The notes beneath the pieces were generated by a model. It did no database searches. It was given only the letters and a program-made list of their open reading frames with translations, and had not been told where the DNA came from. A program made the position numbers and the translations under genes. Positions 1 through 6,063 of a DNA stretch of 16,310 nucleotides are shown here, piece after piece (the stretch's first letter is position 1; every line of letters begins with the position of its first letter). This DNA is from Candidatus Symbiobacter sp. (lineage in GTDB: Bacteria; Pseudomonadota; Alphaproteobacteria; Elsterales; Elsteraceae): NCBI GenBank assembly GCA_030054015.1, contig JASGCR010000013.1, positions 1-16,310 of the forward strand, read 5' to 3'.

Positions 1-1
1 G

Positions 2-43
2 TGTTACCGATGTCTGTATACAAAACTGTTACCGATGTCTGTA
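2..43. repeat. 17-base direct repeat, two copies, at the window edge
   Basis: The 17-mer TGTTACCGATGTCTGTA occurs at 2-18 and again at 27-43, start to start 25 bases apart. Short direct repeats of this kind are often found at the ends of insertion sequences, where a transposase binds. No transposase is visible inside the window, so if this is an IS end the element lies to the left. The identity of any such element is not known from this sequence. Confidence 0.5.
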
Positions 44-73
44 GGCCATACATAAAGAAGGGGGGGTAAAACT

Positions 74-143
74 AGACTTATTCAGACCTTCCCTAAGCAG
101 GAAGGGGGGGCGTAAATGCGAATTTTCAAGGACATGGAGTATA
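74..143. repeat. Dispersed palindromic element, solo copy
   Basis: This stretch begins AGACTTATTCAGACCTTCCC, carries the palindrome CTTCCCTAAGCAGGAAGG, then a G-run and a conserved tail ending GGAGTATA. It matches 4393-4461 almost base for base, including the 33-base non-palindromic tail. Shared tail sequence beyond the palindrome means the repeat unit is longer than a simple hairpin. Related cores lie at 9592-9660 and 16269-16296. No coding sequence is visible in it. The 144-322 stretch that follows is AT-rich, and I see nothing else in it. Confidence 0.65.
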
Positions 144-322
144 ATTCGTAAAATTTTTATTATTTTTAATCAGGTGCTTAGCAAAATCGGATTGGCCTGG
201 TTAGAAACGCAATTTAATAATGTTTAACCAATCAGTATGATTTTTTTCTTTACATTATGTTAATTTTTTGCTTAAATTCATTTAGAGAAAGTTTATTAAT
301 TATACAAGCCGGGTGCATCATC

Positions 323-769
323 ATGGGCAAACATACAATCACTCCAAATGGAAGCATTTCCGATAATGTTAAACCTTCAAAGGTAAAAACTGTATCATTT
401 TTACAATATATAGACAAAAAGAGACCAAAATGGGCAGAGTGGGCGACAATTATCAATGGCTTTATTGCTATATCGTTTGCTATTATCTCAACATGCTCTT
501 TTATCTTTAGATTAGATACCTGGTTTTCAGTCACAATATGGGCAGGCATAATATGTACTGCATCATTGGTGTACCTGGCAATACTTGGTTTATTGGCCTC
601 TCTTCGCAATCACAAAAGAGACAATAATCAGCCTGAAGATGATATGAAATCATATAACTACTTGCACCCATATATAATTCTAGCTGTAATATTTATGCTT
701 TTTCTGATTATATGTATCTCTAGCTTTTTAATGCATAAGCATATTGCAACACTTAAAACTCCTACATGA
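323..769 (+). CDS. Small hypothetical membrane protein, three predicted membrane segments
   Basis: This is a 148-residue protein from the ATG at 323, preceded by GGGTG eight bases upstream. An in-frame ATG at 257 would add 22 hydrophobic residues but has no visible ribosome binding site. The N-terminal 40 residues are polar and basic. Hydrophobic segments lie at about residues 41-63, 67-93 and 115-136, and a charged loop (about 96-112, rich in K, R, N, D) separates the second and third. The layout fits an inner-membrane protein. I recognise no family or catalytic motif. The gene is clearly more AT-rich than the purD or cox genes, which hints at acquisition. It precedes antitoxin-like fragments on the same strand, but a functional link is unproven. 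Confidence 0.5.
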   Translation: MGKHTITPNGSISDNVKPSKVKTVSFLQYIDKKRPKWAEWATIINGFIAISFAIISTCSFIFRLDTWFSVTIWAGIICTASLVYLAILGLLASLRNHKRDNNQPEDDMKSYNYLHPYIILAVIFMLFLIICISSFLMHKHIATLKTPT

Positions 770-812
770 ATTCGGTAGGCTGCTTTGAATGCAGCAAGGG
801 ATAATTCCGAAA

Positions 813-1043
813 ATGACCAGAAATTTTAACGATTTCATCGCCGAACTTCCGCCCGAACGGCAAAAAAAGATCGAGGCACGTGCTGCGGTGTTAATCGCGG
901 AATATCGTGCTCACAAAAAGACGCAAGGTAGGGGCAATCTCCGCCAATTTGTCCAAAGATGCGGCAAAATTTTTGTGCTTTCTGGATTCTTCGGTAAGAA
1001 CGTTAGCCGCGCTAAAGCGCGGAACGTTCTAACCTCAGAATGA
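813..1043 (+). CDS. Truncated antitoxin-like ORF (N-terminus of an HTH/XRE-type antitoxin) ending in a REP-like repeat
   Basis: The ATG at 813 has AAGGG about 11 bases upstream. An in-frame ATG at 789 would add eight residues. Residues 1-33 (MTRNFNDFIAELPPERQKKI and onward to LIAEY) resemble the first helices of XRE-family antitoxins of RelE/HigB-type systems, recalled from the family rather than searched. In those proteins a helix-turn-helix follows; here it is missing. Instead the ORF runs through unrelated basic sequence, and its last 20 or so codons are the hairpin at 979-1046. The protein therefore looks truncated by repeat insertion or decay. The next ORF (1081-1236) starts with the same motif. 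It is probably a remnant, though a short DNA-free antitoxin fragment could still be expressed. Confidence 0.45.
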   Translation: MTRNFNDFIAELPPERQKKIEARAAVLIAEYRAHKKTQGRGNLRQFVQRCGKIFVLSGFFGKNVSRAKARNVLTSE

Positions 1044-1046
1044 CAA
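979..1046. repeat. REP-like palindromic repeat, near-perfect hairpin
   Basis: AGAACGTT at 998-1005 pairs with AACGTTCT at 1023-1030, and CCGCGC at 1007-1012 pairs with GCGCGG at 1017-1022 around a TAAA loop; only a small AG bulge interrupts the stem. The flanks read TGGATTCTTCGG on the left and CCTCAGAATGACA on the right. The reverse complement, TGTCATTCTGAGG to CCGAAGAATCCA, resembles a widespread class of bacterial intergenic palindromes. Here it forms the 3' end of the ORF at 813-1043. Confidence 0.6.
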
Positions 1047-1080
1047 TTTCCTCTGAAAACATTAGGGAACAGGGCATGAT

Positions 1081-1236
1081 ATGACCAGGACAATTGACGA
1101 AATCATTGGCAACCTGCCCAATAAAGACCAAGATGAAATTTATCAAATGGCGGATGATCTTATTGCCGAAATGAAGGTCAATGACAAATCGCGTGGCGAG
1201 GCAAAAATTTTGGTGCCAAGCAAAACCCAAGCCTAA
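1081..1236 (+). CDS. Short antitoxin-like ORF (51 residues), second copy of the motif
   Basis: The ORF opens MTRTIDEIIGNLPNKDQDEI and continues to LIAEMKV. It lines up with the start of the ORF at 813-1043: MTR, then an I/LP pair, a Q-rich helix and LIAE at the same spacing, with the rest diverged. The start sits 37 bases after the previous stop, and AGGG/AGGG tracts lie upstream at 1064-1074. After residue 33 the C-terminus is short, basic and polar, with no helix-turn-helix. No toxin gene follows; the next gene is on the other strand and ends at 1258. It may be a minimal antitoxin-like protein or a degraded duplicate. Confidence 0.45.
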   Translation: MTRTIDEIIGNLPNKDQDEIYQMADDLIAEMKVNDKSRGEAKILVPSKTQA

Positions 1237-1257
1237 CTATTTTTATCGACACAGATT

Positions 1258-2310
1258 CTACCCCAAATAAAACCGCCATTCGGTATCAACCGTGCGCCGC
1301 GCCACCTGTCCCGTACCAACCAGGTAATTTAGATGCGCCAACGCCTCGCCCAGGGCGAATCCGACCTCGAACTCATCCATTTTCATGCCGAACAGCACCG
1401 TCATCACTTGGGCGGTGGTGACGCCATGATGCAAGCCGTCGCTGGCGATAAAATCCAGGATCAAATGCAACCGATTTTGGTGGTGGATTTCCAATTCGGT
1501 CAAACGTTCATGCAGCCCATGAAAGGGCAGCCCATGCGACGGCAACACCAACACGCTATCCGGAATAATCCGCCGCAATTCCTTTAACGAAAACAAATAA
1601 TCGGCCAGGGGATTGGCTTCGGGTTCATGGAACCAGACGGTAATATTGGGCGAAATCCGTTGCAAGACCTGGTCGGCGGCAATGAAAATCCCGCCCGATG
1701 CTGCCTCTTTATGGTACAAACAAATTTGTTCGGGCGCATGGCCGCCAAAGGTCAAAACCAACCAATCCCGCCCGCCCAATTCAATTGTCTCGCCCGCCCG
1801 CAATCCGACATAACGTTGCGGCAAGTTTGGGGTATGGATCAGGTAAAATGGGTGCGAGGTTTGGGCGGCGGCTTGGTTTTGCGGCATCCCCAATTGACGG
1901 AAAAAATACACCAATTGCGCCAGTTCTTGCGCTGCGGGGAGATAACGCGCGGCATAGGCGCTGAGGAATTCGCGCTCGGTGGTGTAAATGCGCGGTTGAT
2001 ATTCGGATTCGATCCAACCGCCATTGCCCATGTGATCGGGATGGTGATGCGTCAGCAAAGCCCGCCGGATATGTACATTGGGGGTTATGAGCCTATGCCA
2101 CAGAGCGCGGGTTGGCTCATTGCCGAGGCCGACATCAATCACATCGACATCGCTGGTTAAGGTTCCCGCGCCCACCCCATCGCCCAGCAGCCAAACATTC
2201 ACGTGATTCAGGCGAAACGGCAGCGGCAAATACAGCCACCCCAACCCATCGACAATTTTTTGTGGCTCACCCGCCGCCGGATGGGTCGGAAACAGATTTT
2301 CTATCGGCAT
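1258..2310 (-). CDS. Metallo-beta-lactamase-fold hydrolase with C-terminal winged-helix-like region
   Basis: This is a 350-residue protein of the MBL superfamily. The zinc motif HxHxDH is at residues 88-93 (THHHPDHMGN). Further candidate ligands are H191 (GGHAPEQ), D213 (AADQVL) and H259 (LPSHG), the full set expected for a dinuclear zinc site. Residues from about 275 to 350 form a separate helical domain, as in the MBL proteins that end in a winged-helix domain (LACTB2-like). Such proteins hydrolyse thioesters, lactones or nucleic acids, and the substrate here cannot be inferred. The ribosome binding site GGAAGG overlaps the end of purD, whose stop is 14 bases upstream, so the two are probably co-transcribed and translationally coupled. 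The protein is likely cytoplasmic, as no signal peptide is seen. Confidence 0.85.
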   Translation of the reverse strand: MPIENLFPTHPAAGEPQKIVDGLGWLYLPLPFRLNHVNVWLLGDGVGAGTLTSDVDVIDVGLGNEPTRALWHRLITPNVHIRRALLTHHHPDHMGNGGWIESEYQPRIYTTEREFLSAYAARYLPAAQELAQLVYFFRQLGMPQNQAAAQTSHPFYLIHTPNLPQRYVGLRAGETIELGGRDWLVLTFGGHAPEQICLYHKEAASGGIFIAADQVLQRISPNITVWFHEPEANPLADYLFSLKELRRIIPDSVLVLPSHGLPFHGLHERLTELEIHHQNRLHLILDFIASDGLHHGVTTAQVMTVLFGMKMDEFEVGFALGEALAHLNYLVGTGQVARRTVDTEWRFYLG

Positions 2311-2324
2311 TGACCCGACCTTCC

Positions 2325-3656
2325 TTAAACTTTTTTAAGCACATCATTGCCAATATCGCGGCGGTAAAATCCGTTGGGGAAATCGATTTTTTGCAATTCT
2401 TCATAGGCCATTTTTTGCGCGGCGGCAAGGGTGGGGGCTTTTGTGGTCACACTCAAAACACGGCCACCGTAAGCAATATATTTTTTTGGATGGGGAAAAT
2501 TGTTCTTCTCATCGTTGGCAATTGCCGCGTAAAAAACTTGGCAATCGTTGGTAAGTTCAATCTTTTCCAAGCCACGAACTTCGCCCCAATTTATTATTGG
2601 TTCGGGATAGGGTTTTTGCGCCAAGACCACACAAATACTGGGGTCGTGTGAAAATTGCACCTGATGCCCCGCCAATTCCCCCCGTGCCGATTCCAGCATC
2701 AGCGGCACCAAATCTGATTTGAGCCGCATCATTAAAGCCTGGCATTCGGGATCGCCAAACCGCACATTAAATTCCAGTAGTTTGATCCCCTGGGGCGTGA
2801 GCATCAAGCCGGCGAATAATATCCCCTTAAACTCCCGTCCCTCTGCCGCCATGCCGCGCATGGTCGGGAATATGATATTTTCCATAATGTCGCGCTCTTG
2901 CGCCGCTGTCAGCAAATCGGGTGCGGATACCGCCCCCATGCCGCCGGTATTCGGCCCCAAATCCCCGTCATAGGCGCGTTTGTAATCCTTGGCCGCGCCG
3001 AACGGAATCGCCGTCTTGCCGTCGCACAGGGCGAAAAAGCTGATTTCGCGGCCAATCAGGCATTCCTCGATAATGATTTCCAACCCGGCTGCCCCGAATT
3101 TTTTGTCATTCATCGCTGTGTCAATAGCCGCGTGTGCCATTACGAGGTTGTCATTGCAATTTTTATGGATATTACACACCGTAACACCTTTCCCCGCCGC
3201 CAAACCATCGGTTTTTATCACCCAATTGGCCAATGGATTAATTATATATTGATTTTGTATAAACTTATGAGCTTGTTCACGATCCGTAAAACGGCGATAT
3301 TGGGCGGTGGGAATATCATGGCGGGCGCAAAAATCCTTCATAAAGCCTTTGGAGCCTTCCAATATGGCGGCGGCTTGATTGGGGCCAAAGGCGGCAATGC
3401 CGCGTTGGACGAGTTGATCAACCAACCCATCGGCCAATAAGGTTTCGGTGCCAACCACCACCAAGTCGATTTTTTCTTTTACGCAATAATCAAATACATC
3501 TTCTTGCCCTAAGCCAAAACCCTGCGACATGAGAGGTTTTTCTTTCGGCCAGTTAAATACTTTATTGACTAAAGGCGACTGGTGAATTTTCCAGGCTAAG
3601 GAAAATTCGCGCCCGCCGCCGCCCACCACCAGGATATTTAATTTTTTGTCTGACAT
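2325..3656 (-). CDS. purD: Phosphoribosylamine--glycine ligase (GAR synthetase), divergent N-domain
   Basis: PurD joins glycine to 5-phosphoribosylamine with ATP, the second step of purine synthesis. The ATP-grasp core is clear: LEGSKGFMKDF, VIKTDGLAAGKGV (about residues 146-160), GPNTGGMGAVSAPD and FNVRFGDPECQ. I chose the ATG at 3656 because AAAGG lies 7 bases before it; the ATG at 3662 would leave one base of spacing. The protein is 443 residues, slightly longer than the roughly 420-430 of typical PurD. Unusually, the N-terminal domain departs from consensus. GGGGREFSLAW has F where the family has H, VVVGTETLLADG replaces the usual GPEAPLxxG, and the glycine-rich PGNxGT loop is replaced by NWPKEKP. 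The MBL hydrolase gene follows closely. The upstream side is a repeat cluster, and no promoter could be picked confidently. Confidence 0.9.
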   Translation of the reverse strand: MSDKKLNILVVGGGGREFSLAWKIHQSPLVNKVFNWPKEKPLMSQGFGLGQEDVFDYCVKEKIDLVVVGTETLLADGLVDQLVQRGIAAFGPNQAAAILEGSKGFMKDFCARHDIPTAQYRRFTDREQAHKFIQNQYIINPLANWVIKTDGLAAGKGVTVCNIHKNCNDNLVMAHAAIDTAMNDKKFGAAGLEIIIEECLIGREISFFALCDGKTAIPFGAAKDYKRAYDGDLGPNTGGMGAVSAPDLLTAAQERDIMENIIFPTMRGMAAEGREFKGILFAGLMLTPQGIKLLEFNVRFGDPECQALMMRLKSDLVPLMLESARGELAGHQVQFSHDPSICVVLAQKPYPEPIINWGEVRGLEKIELTNDCQVFYAAIANDEKNNFPHPKKYIAYGGRVLSVTTKAPTLAAAQKMAYEELQKIDFPNGFYRRDIGNDVLKKV

Positions 3657-3695
3657 ATTCATACCTTTGTATATTTGCCTATGCGCATTTGGTTA

Positions 3696-3967
3696 TAAGG
3701 CCTTCCTAAAGGAAAGCCCAAATAAATCCCAAACTTGCCAAGAGAGCCGCGCATTTGCGAGCCATCAGAATTGTCCAATTGCGAAGCAATTGGGTAACAA
3801 TTCGATGCTGCGTGCGCATCGCGCGAAGCAGGCCAGCAATAATGCCGCATCGCTTATCCAGAAAAATCTAGTAATTTCAGAATGTTACTGGATTGCTTCG
3901 CGGGCGAAGCCGCCCGCTCGCAAATGCCAATTTTTTTGGTATTGAGACTTGTTCGGAGGTTCCTTGG
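3696..3967. repeat. MITE-like palindromic element, copy A (with an internal insert)
   Basis: The inner arm GCATTTGCGAGC (3751-3762) pairs with GCTCGCAAATGC (3916-3927). The centre, from CCAG at 3858 to CTGG at 3892, is near-identical in reverse complement to the centre of copy C. Outer ends CCTTCCTAAAGGAA (3701 on) and ACTTGTTCGGAGGTTCC (3947 on) match the ends of copies B and C loosely. Compared with B, the left arm holds about 90 extra bases (3763-3850), including a small hairpin, CCAATTGC to GCAATTGG at 3775-3793, which suggests a nested insertion. No open frame in it looks like a gene. Stretch 3968-4057 holds nothing I can identify. Confidence 0.6.
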
Positions 3968-4057
3968 AGCCTGATTCAAAACTAGGTTCCATATTATGAC
4001 TTTTATACATTTGTCATCATCCCCCGCCGCCGCGCAGCCAAAGAGCGGCAAAAAAGT

Positions 4058-4205
4058 GAGCGTCATTACCCGCCGGACAGCAAGCGGATTTCCGCTTGCT
4101 GTCCGAGTCGGGTAATCCCCCAGGAGTTTAAGGAATAATACTCCTGGGGGATTACCCGACAGATTTATGCCGCTTCGCGGCAAAAATCCGCGGGTAATGA
4201 CGCTC
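4058..4205. repeat. Four-armed cruciform (cloverleaf) DNA element
   Basis: The outer stem is 15 perfect pairs (4058-4072 with 4191-4205). Inside are three hairpins separated by only 1, 1, 1 and 2 linker bases: 4074-4088 with 4091-4105 (15 perfect pairs), 4107-4127 with 4140-4160 (21 perfect pairs, 12-base loop), and 4162-4173 with 4177-4188 (11 pairs plus one A-A mismatch). The result is an almost seamless four-way junction. The octamer ATTACCCG or its complement occurs at all four junction flanks (4065-4072, 4109-4116, 4151-4158, 4191-4198), so a second fold is possible in which arms 1 and 3 each gain an 8-base stem. The element lies between copies A and B of the MITE-like repeat. It is not a tRNA: it is far too long and lacks a T-loop. 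Confidence 0.75.
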
Positions 4206-4226
4206 CTTTTTTTTAGGACTTAATCA

Positions 4227-4419
4227 GACTTTCCCTAAGGAACCTCCGAATAAGTCACTTTTTTGCCAAAAGAACGGCGCATTTGCGAGCGGCGCAGCCG
4301 CGAAGCAATCCAGAAAGGTCAGGCATTTCAACGGTTTGCTGGATTGCTTCGCGGGCGAAGCCGCCCGCTCGCAAATGCCACTTTTTTTTTGAGACTTGTT
4401 CAGAGCTTCCCTAAGCAGG
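4227..4419. repeat. MITE-like palindromic element, copy B
   Basis: The terminal arms TAAGGAACCTCCGAATAAGTC (left) and GACTTGTTCAGAGCTTCCC (right) are imperfect inverted repeats. Inner stems are 4279-4292 with 4365-4378 and 4299-4313 with 4339-4353, each perfect, around a centre that resembles copies A and C. The left end (4218-4256) is itself a palindrome starting GACTTAATCAGAC and ending CCGAATAAGTC. No transposase gene is present; at about 190 bases this fits a non-autonomous element. Confidence 0.6.
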
Positions 4420-4461
4420 AAGGGGGGCGTAAAGGCGAATTTTCAAGGACAAGGGAGTATA
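4393..4461. repeat. Dispersed palindromic element, copy continuous with the end of element B
   Basis: It contains CTTCCCTAAGCAGGAAGG and the same tail (from GCGAATTTTCAAGGACA to GAGTATA) that follows the palindrome at 74-143. It overlaps the right end of element B and stops 10 bases before the GIY-YIG gene's stop codon, so it forms that gene's 3' flank. Confidence 0.65.
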
Positions 4462-4471
4462 CCCTCAGACT

Positions 4472-5125
4472 TTATCCCTTGCGAATAAAGTCAATAATCT
4501 CGGTGATTTCTGCGATGGTGGTGTCGAACCATTCTTTGCCGGGTGCTTCGCGCTTTTTGTCACGGTAATCAAGGATTTTGTGAATCGCTTGTTCCATTTT
4601 CAAGGTCTTATTCACCGGCCATTGTTCCAATATTTTGGGTGGCTCAAACATATTTGATTGTTGCCCAATCCGAACATCAACATCTTTCTCGGTACGACCA
4701 ATTTTTATCGGGAAATCTTCTCCCTTTGGCTTAATAATCATCGGAAATGAATAGGCGTAAATCGTTCCGTCAAACTCCTCAGAATCTTCTTCGATTTCTT
4801 CAATTTCTTCATCATCAGATTTATTTTTGTATACCCCTTCACTAACTTTTTCAAAGACGTGCTTTTGCTTGACAATCTGGGCAACGAAAGACTTTACCGA
4901 TGTGTCAAGCATCATCCTTTTACCGTTTTTTCTTGTAACGATCATTGATTTTTGCTCTTCGCTAAGAACATCTTCAATCAACGGAAGCATGATGTCGCGC
5001 AGAATAAAAGGTTGATCACCTTTTTCAGATGCAATTTGAATTACCTTGGGCAATATATTATATTTAGCCAACCAATAGGCGTAACGTTGACTTGCTTCAA
5101 ATTCTGGCGGTTGAATTTCTGACAT
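4472..5125 (-). CDS. Winged-helix plus GIY-YIG (T5orf172-type) nuclease-like protein
   Basis: This is a 217-residue protein. The N-terminal region (about 15-100) looks like a winged-helix DNA-binding domain, ending VFEKVSEGVYK as in many wHTH wings. A strongly acidic linker follows at about 103-119. Residues 120-215 match the T5orf172 branch of the GIY-YIG superfamily: TIYAYSF (121-127), IKIGRT (140-145), an arginine at 152, E178 in MEQAIHKIL as the likely metal-binding glutamate, and GKEWFD (196-201). GGGGA seven bases before the ATG supports the start. The gene lies 77 bases downstream of the toxin-antitoxin pair on the same strand and may share its transcript. Related domains occur in phage, restriction and DNA-damage contexts. 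Nuclease activity is inferred from fold only; the target is unknown. Confidence 0.75.
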   Translation of the reverse strand: MSEIQPPEFEASQRYAYWLAKYNILPKVIQIASEKGDQPFILRDIMLPLIEDVLSEEQKSMIVTRKNGKRMMLDTSVKSFVAQIVKQKHVFEKVSEGVYKNKSDDEEIEEIEEDSEEFDGTIYAYSFPMIIKPKGEDFPIKIGRTEKDVDVRIGQQSNMFEPPKILEQWPVNKTLKMEQAIHKILDYRDKKREAPGKEWFDTTIAEITEIIDFIRKG

Positions 5126-5202
5126 ATTGTTCCCCGAATCTTAACAAGGGTGATGGAAAAAAGAACCGCTTACCCCTGGGTACGCGGCGGCACCTAACTA
5201 TT

Positions 5203-5421
5203 TCAGGCCAGGGGTGCGGCAAAGCGTGACTCCGATGCCGCCAATGGTGCCAAATTTGCCAATGAATCCTTATCTTTCGCCTGATACCGTTGCATGATAT
5301 TCTGACTTTCCTGGACAATTTCGTCGCGCGAGGCGGCATCCATCAAGCCGTGACGTTCCATGCTATCCGCCATCTCGATAAGGGTTCGGCCTAAATCCAG
5401 GTTCAGTTCATCGTTGGTCAT
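5203..5421 (-). CDS. Putative antitoxin partner of the RelE-like toxin (short, no visible HTH)
   Basis: This 72-residue ORF starts at the ATG at 5421, with GAGGAG seven bases upstream. That ribosome binding site lies inside the toxin's last codons, and the two frames overlap by 14 bases, so translation is coupled. The N-terminal half (MTNDELNLDLGRTLIEMADS and on) is acidic and helical, as expected for an antitoxin partner of this toxin family. The usual partners are about 100 residues with a C-terminal XRE helix-turn-helix. Here the second half (VQESQNIMQRYQAKDKDSLA, then an Ala/Pro tail) shows no helix-turn-helix, so the protein may be a shortened antitoxin or a non-DNA-binding type. Function is assigned from position. 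Confidence 0.6.
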   Translation of the reverse strand: MTNDELNLDLGRTLIEMADSMERHGLMDAASRDEIVQESQNIMQRYQAKDKDSLANLAPLAASESRFAAPLA

Positions 5422-5785
5422 AATCAATCTCCTCTAATTCGCCGCTTAATAAATAATCGTCAAGTTCATCATTCGCCGCAATCATAAAATTTCTGCCAAT
5501 TTTTTTTAAGATCATGAGATAATCTTTATCGATATTATCCAAATCATTTTTCGCATAGCCATATAAAAGAAAGGCCCGGTCACCAATTTTATAAGCGATG
5601 ATCGTACGATAGCCACCTGATCGGCCCTGCCCAGCCCGCGAAATACGCTGTTTAATCAGCCCGCCGCCAAGATCGGCATCAACCAAACCATTCTCGGCAC
5701 GCAAAACCGCTTCCTTTAGACTTGTATCACTAATATGCTCTTTTCGAGCAAATCGCGCAAGGTTCTTGAGTTTAAATATTTTCAT
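5408..5785 (-). CDS. RelE/HigB-like toxin of a type II toxin-antitoxin system
   Basis: This is a 125-residue protein. The stretch LVDADLGGGLIKQRISRAGQ, followed by GRSGGYRTIIAYK and DRAFLLYGYAKNDLDNI (about residues 34-84), matches the COG4737-type RelE/ParE-superfamily toxins, which act as ribosome-associated or free mRNA interferases. The basic residues in KQR, GGYR and DR are typical of the family's active-site surface. After about residue 98 the C-terminus is a 25-residue acidic tail (NDELDDYLLSGELEEIDYDQ), longer than usual. The toxin gene comes first and overlaps its partner, the HigBA-like order. No clear Shine-Dalgarno precedes the ATG, which would keep translation low. A weak -10-like TATATT lies about 20 bases upstream of the start. 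Confidence 0.75.
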   Translation of the reverse strand: MKIFKLKNLARFARKEHISDTSLKEAVLRAENGLVDADLGGGLIKQRISRAGQGRSGGYRTIIAYKIGDRAFLLYGYAKNDLDNIDKDYLMILKKIGRNFMIAANDELDDYLLSGELEEIDYDQR

Positions 5786-5840
5786 GGCGATTATTTTGAT
5801 TGAATATACTGATCATCACCGCCACACAAGCCGCGCCGCC

Positions 5841-6003
5841 AAAACGCATAAAAACCATGCGTTTTGCCCAAAGAATGGCGCGGAGTCTGGCGGGGTTTCT
5901 CGTTCTTGAGGCAGGAAAATGAGGGGGCGAAGCCGCCCCCTCACACTCCCCCAAGCAAAAGGGTTAAGGGGGTTGAGGCGCAACGCGCATCAACCCCCTT
6001 AAC
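5841..6003. repeat. Cluster of three perfect hairpins in a gene-free stretch
   Basis: Three perfect inverted repeats follow one another: 5841-5849 with 5857-5865 (9 pairs), 5921-5929 with 5934-5942 (9 G/C-rich pairs) and 5963-5976 with 5990-6003 (14 pairs). On the plus strand the last is followed by a T-rich run (CCCCTTTTTGTATTTTT), but no plus-strand gene lies upstream to terminate. On the minus strand the cluster lies beyond the coxM stop and before the toxin start, and could act as an insulating or transcript-stabilising structure. The whole 5786-6117 stretch has no credible gene. Confidence 0.55.
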
Positions 6004-6063
6004 AATCCCCTTTTTGTATTTTTCGCGCAATGTTGCCGCAGGTGCGATGAAAAAGCTAATCGC

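Noticed and set aside
250..609. 119-codon minus-strand open frame overlapping the small membrane protein
   Set aside because: The plus-strand frame has a coherent three-segment membrane topology, while this one lacks a ribosome binding site and any pattern. Both are AT-rich, so certainty is moderate.
2898..3440. 180-codon plus-strand open frame opposite purD
   Set aside because: Lies wholly inside the ATP-grasp coding region of purD and shows no recognisable domain.
4058..4205. Cloverleaf element as a tRNA or tmRNA
   Set aside because: It has four long perfect stems and no conserved T-loop, anticodon arm or CCA-type end; the length and arm sizes do not fit tRNA or tmRNA.
3646..4568. Open frames across the repeat cluster (for example 3646-3945 and 4263-4568)
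   Set aside because: They run through both arms of palindromic elements, so their products are translations of repeats, with no start signals.
5772..5954. 60-codon minus-strand open frame upstream of the toxin
   Set aside because: It crosses two hairpins of the repeat cluster, overlaps the toxin start and has no domain or ribosome binding site.
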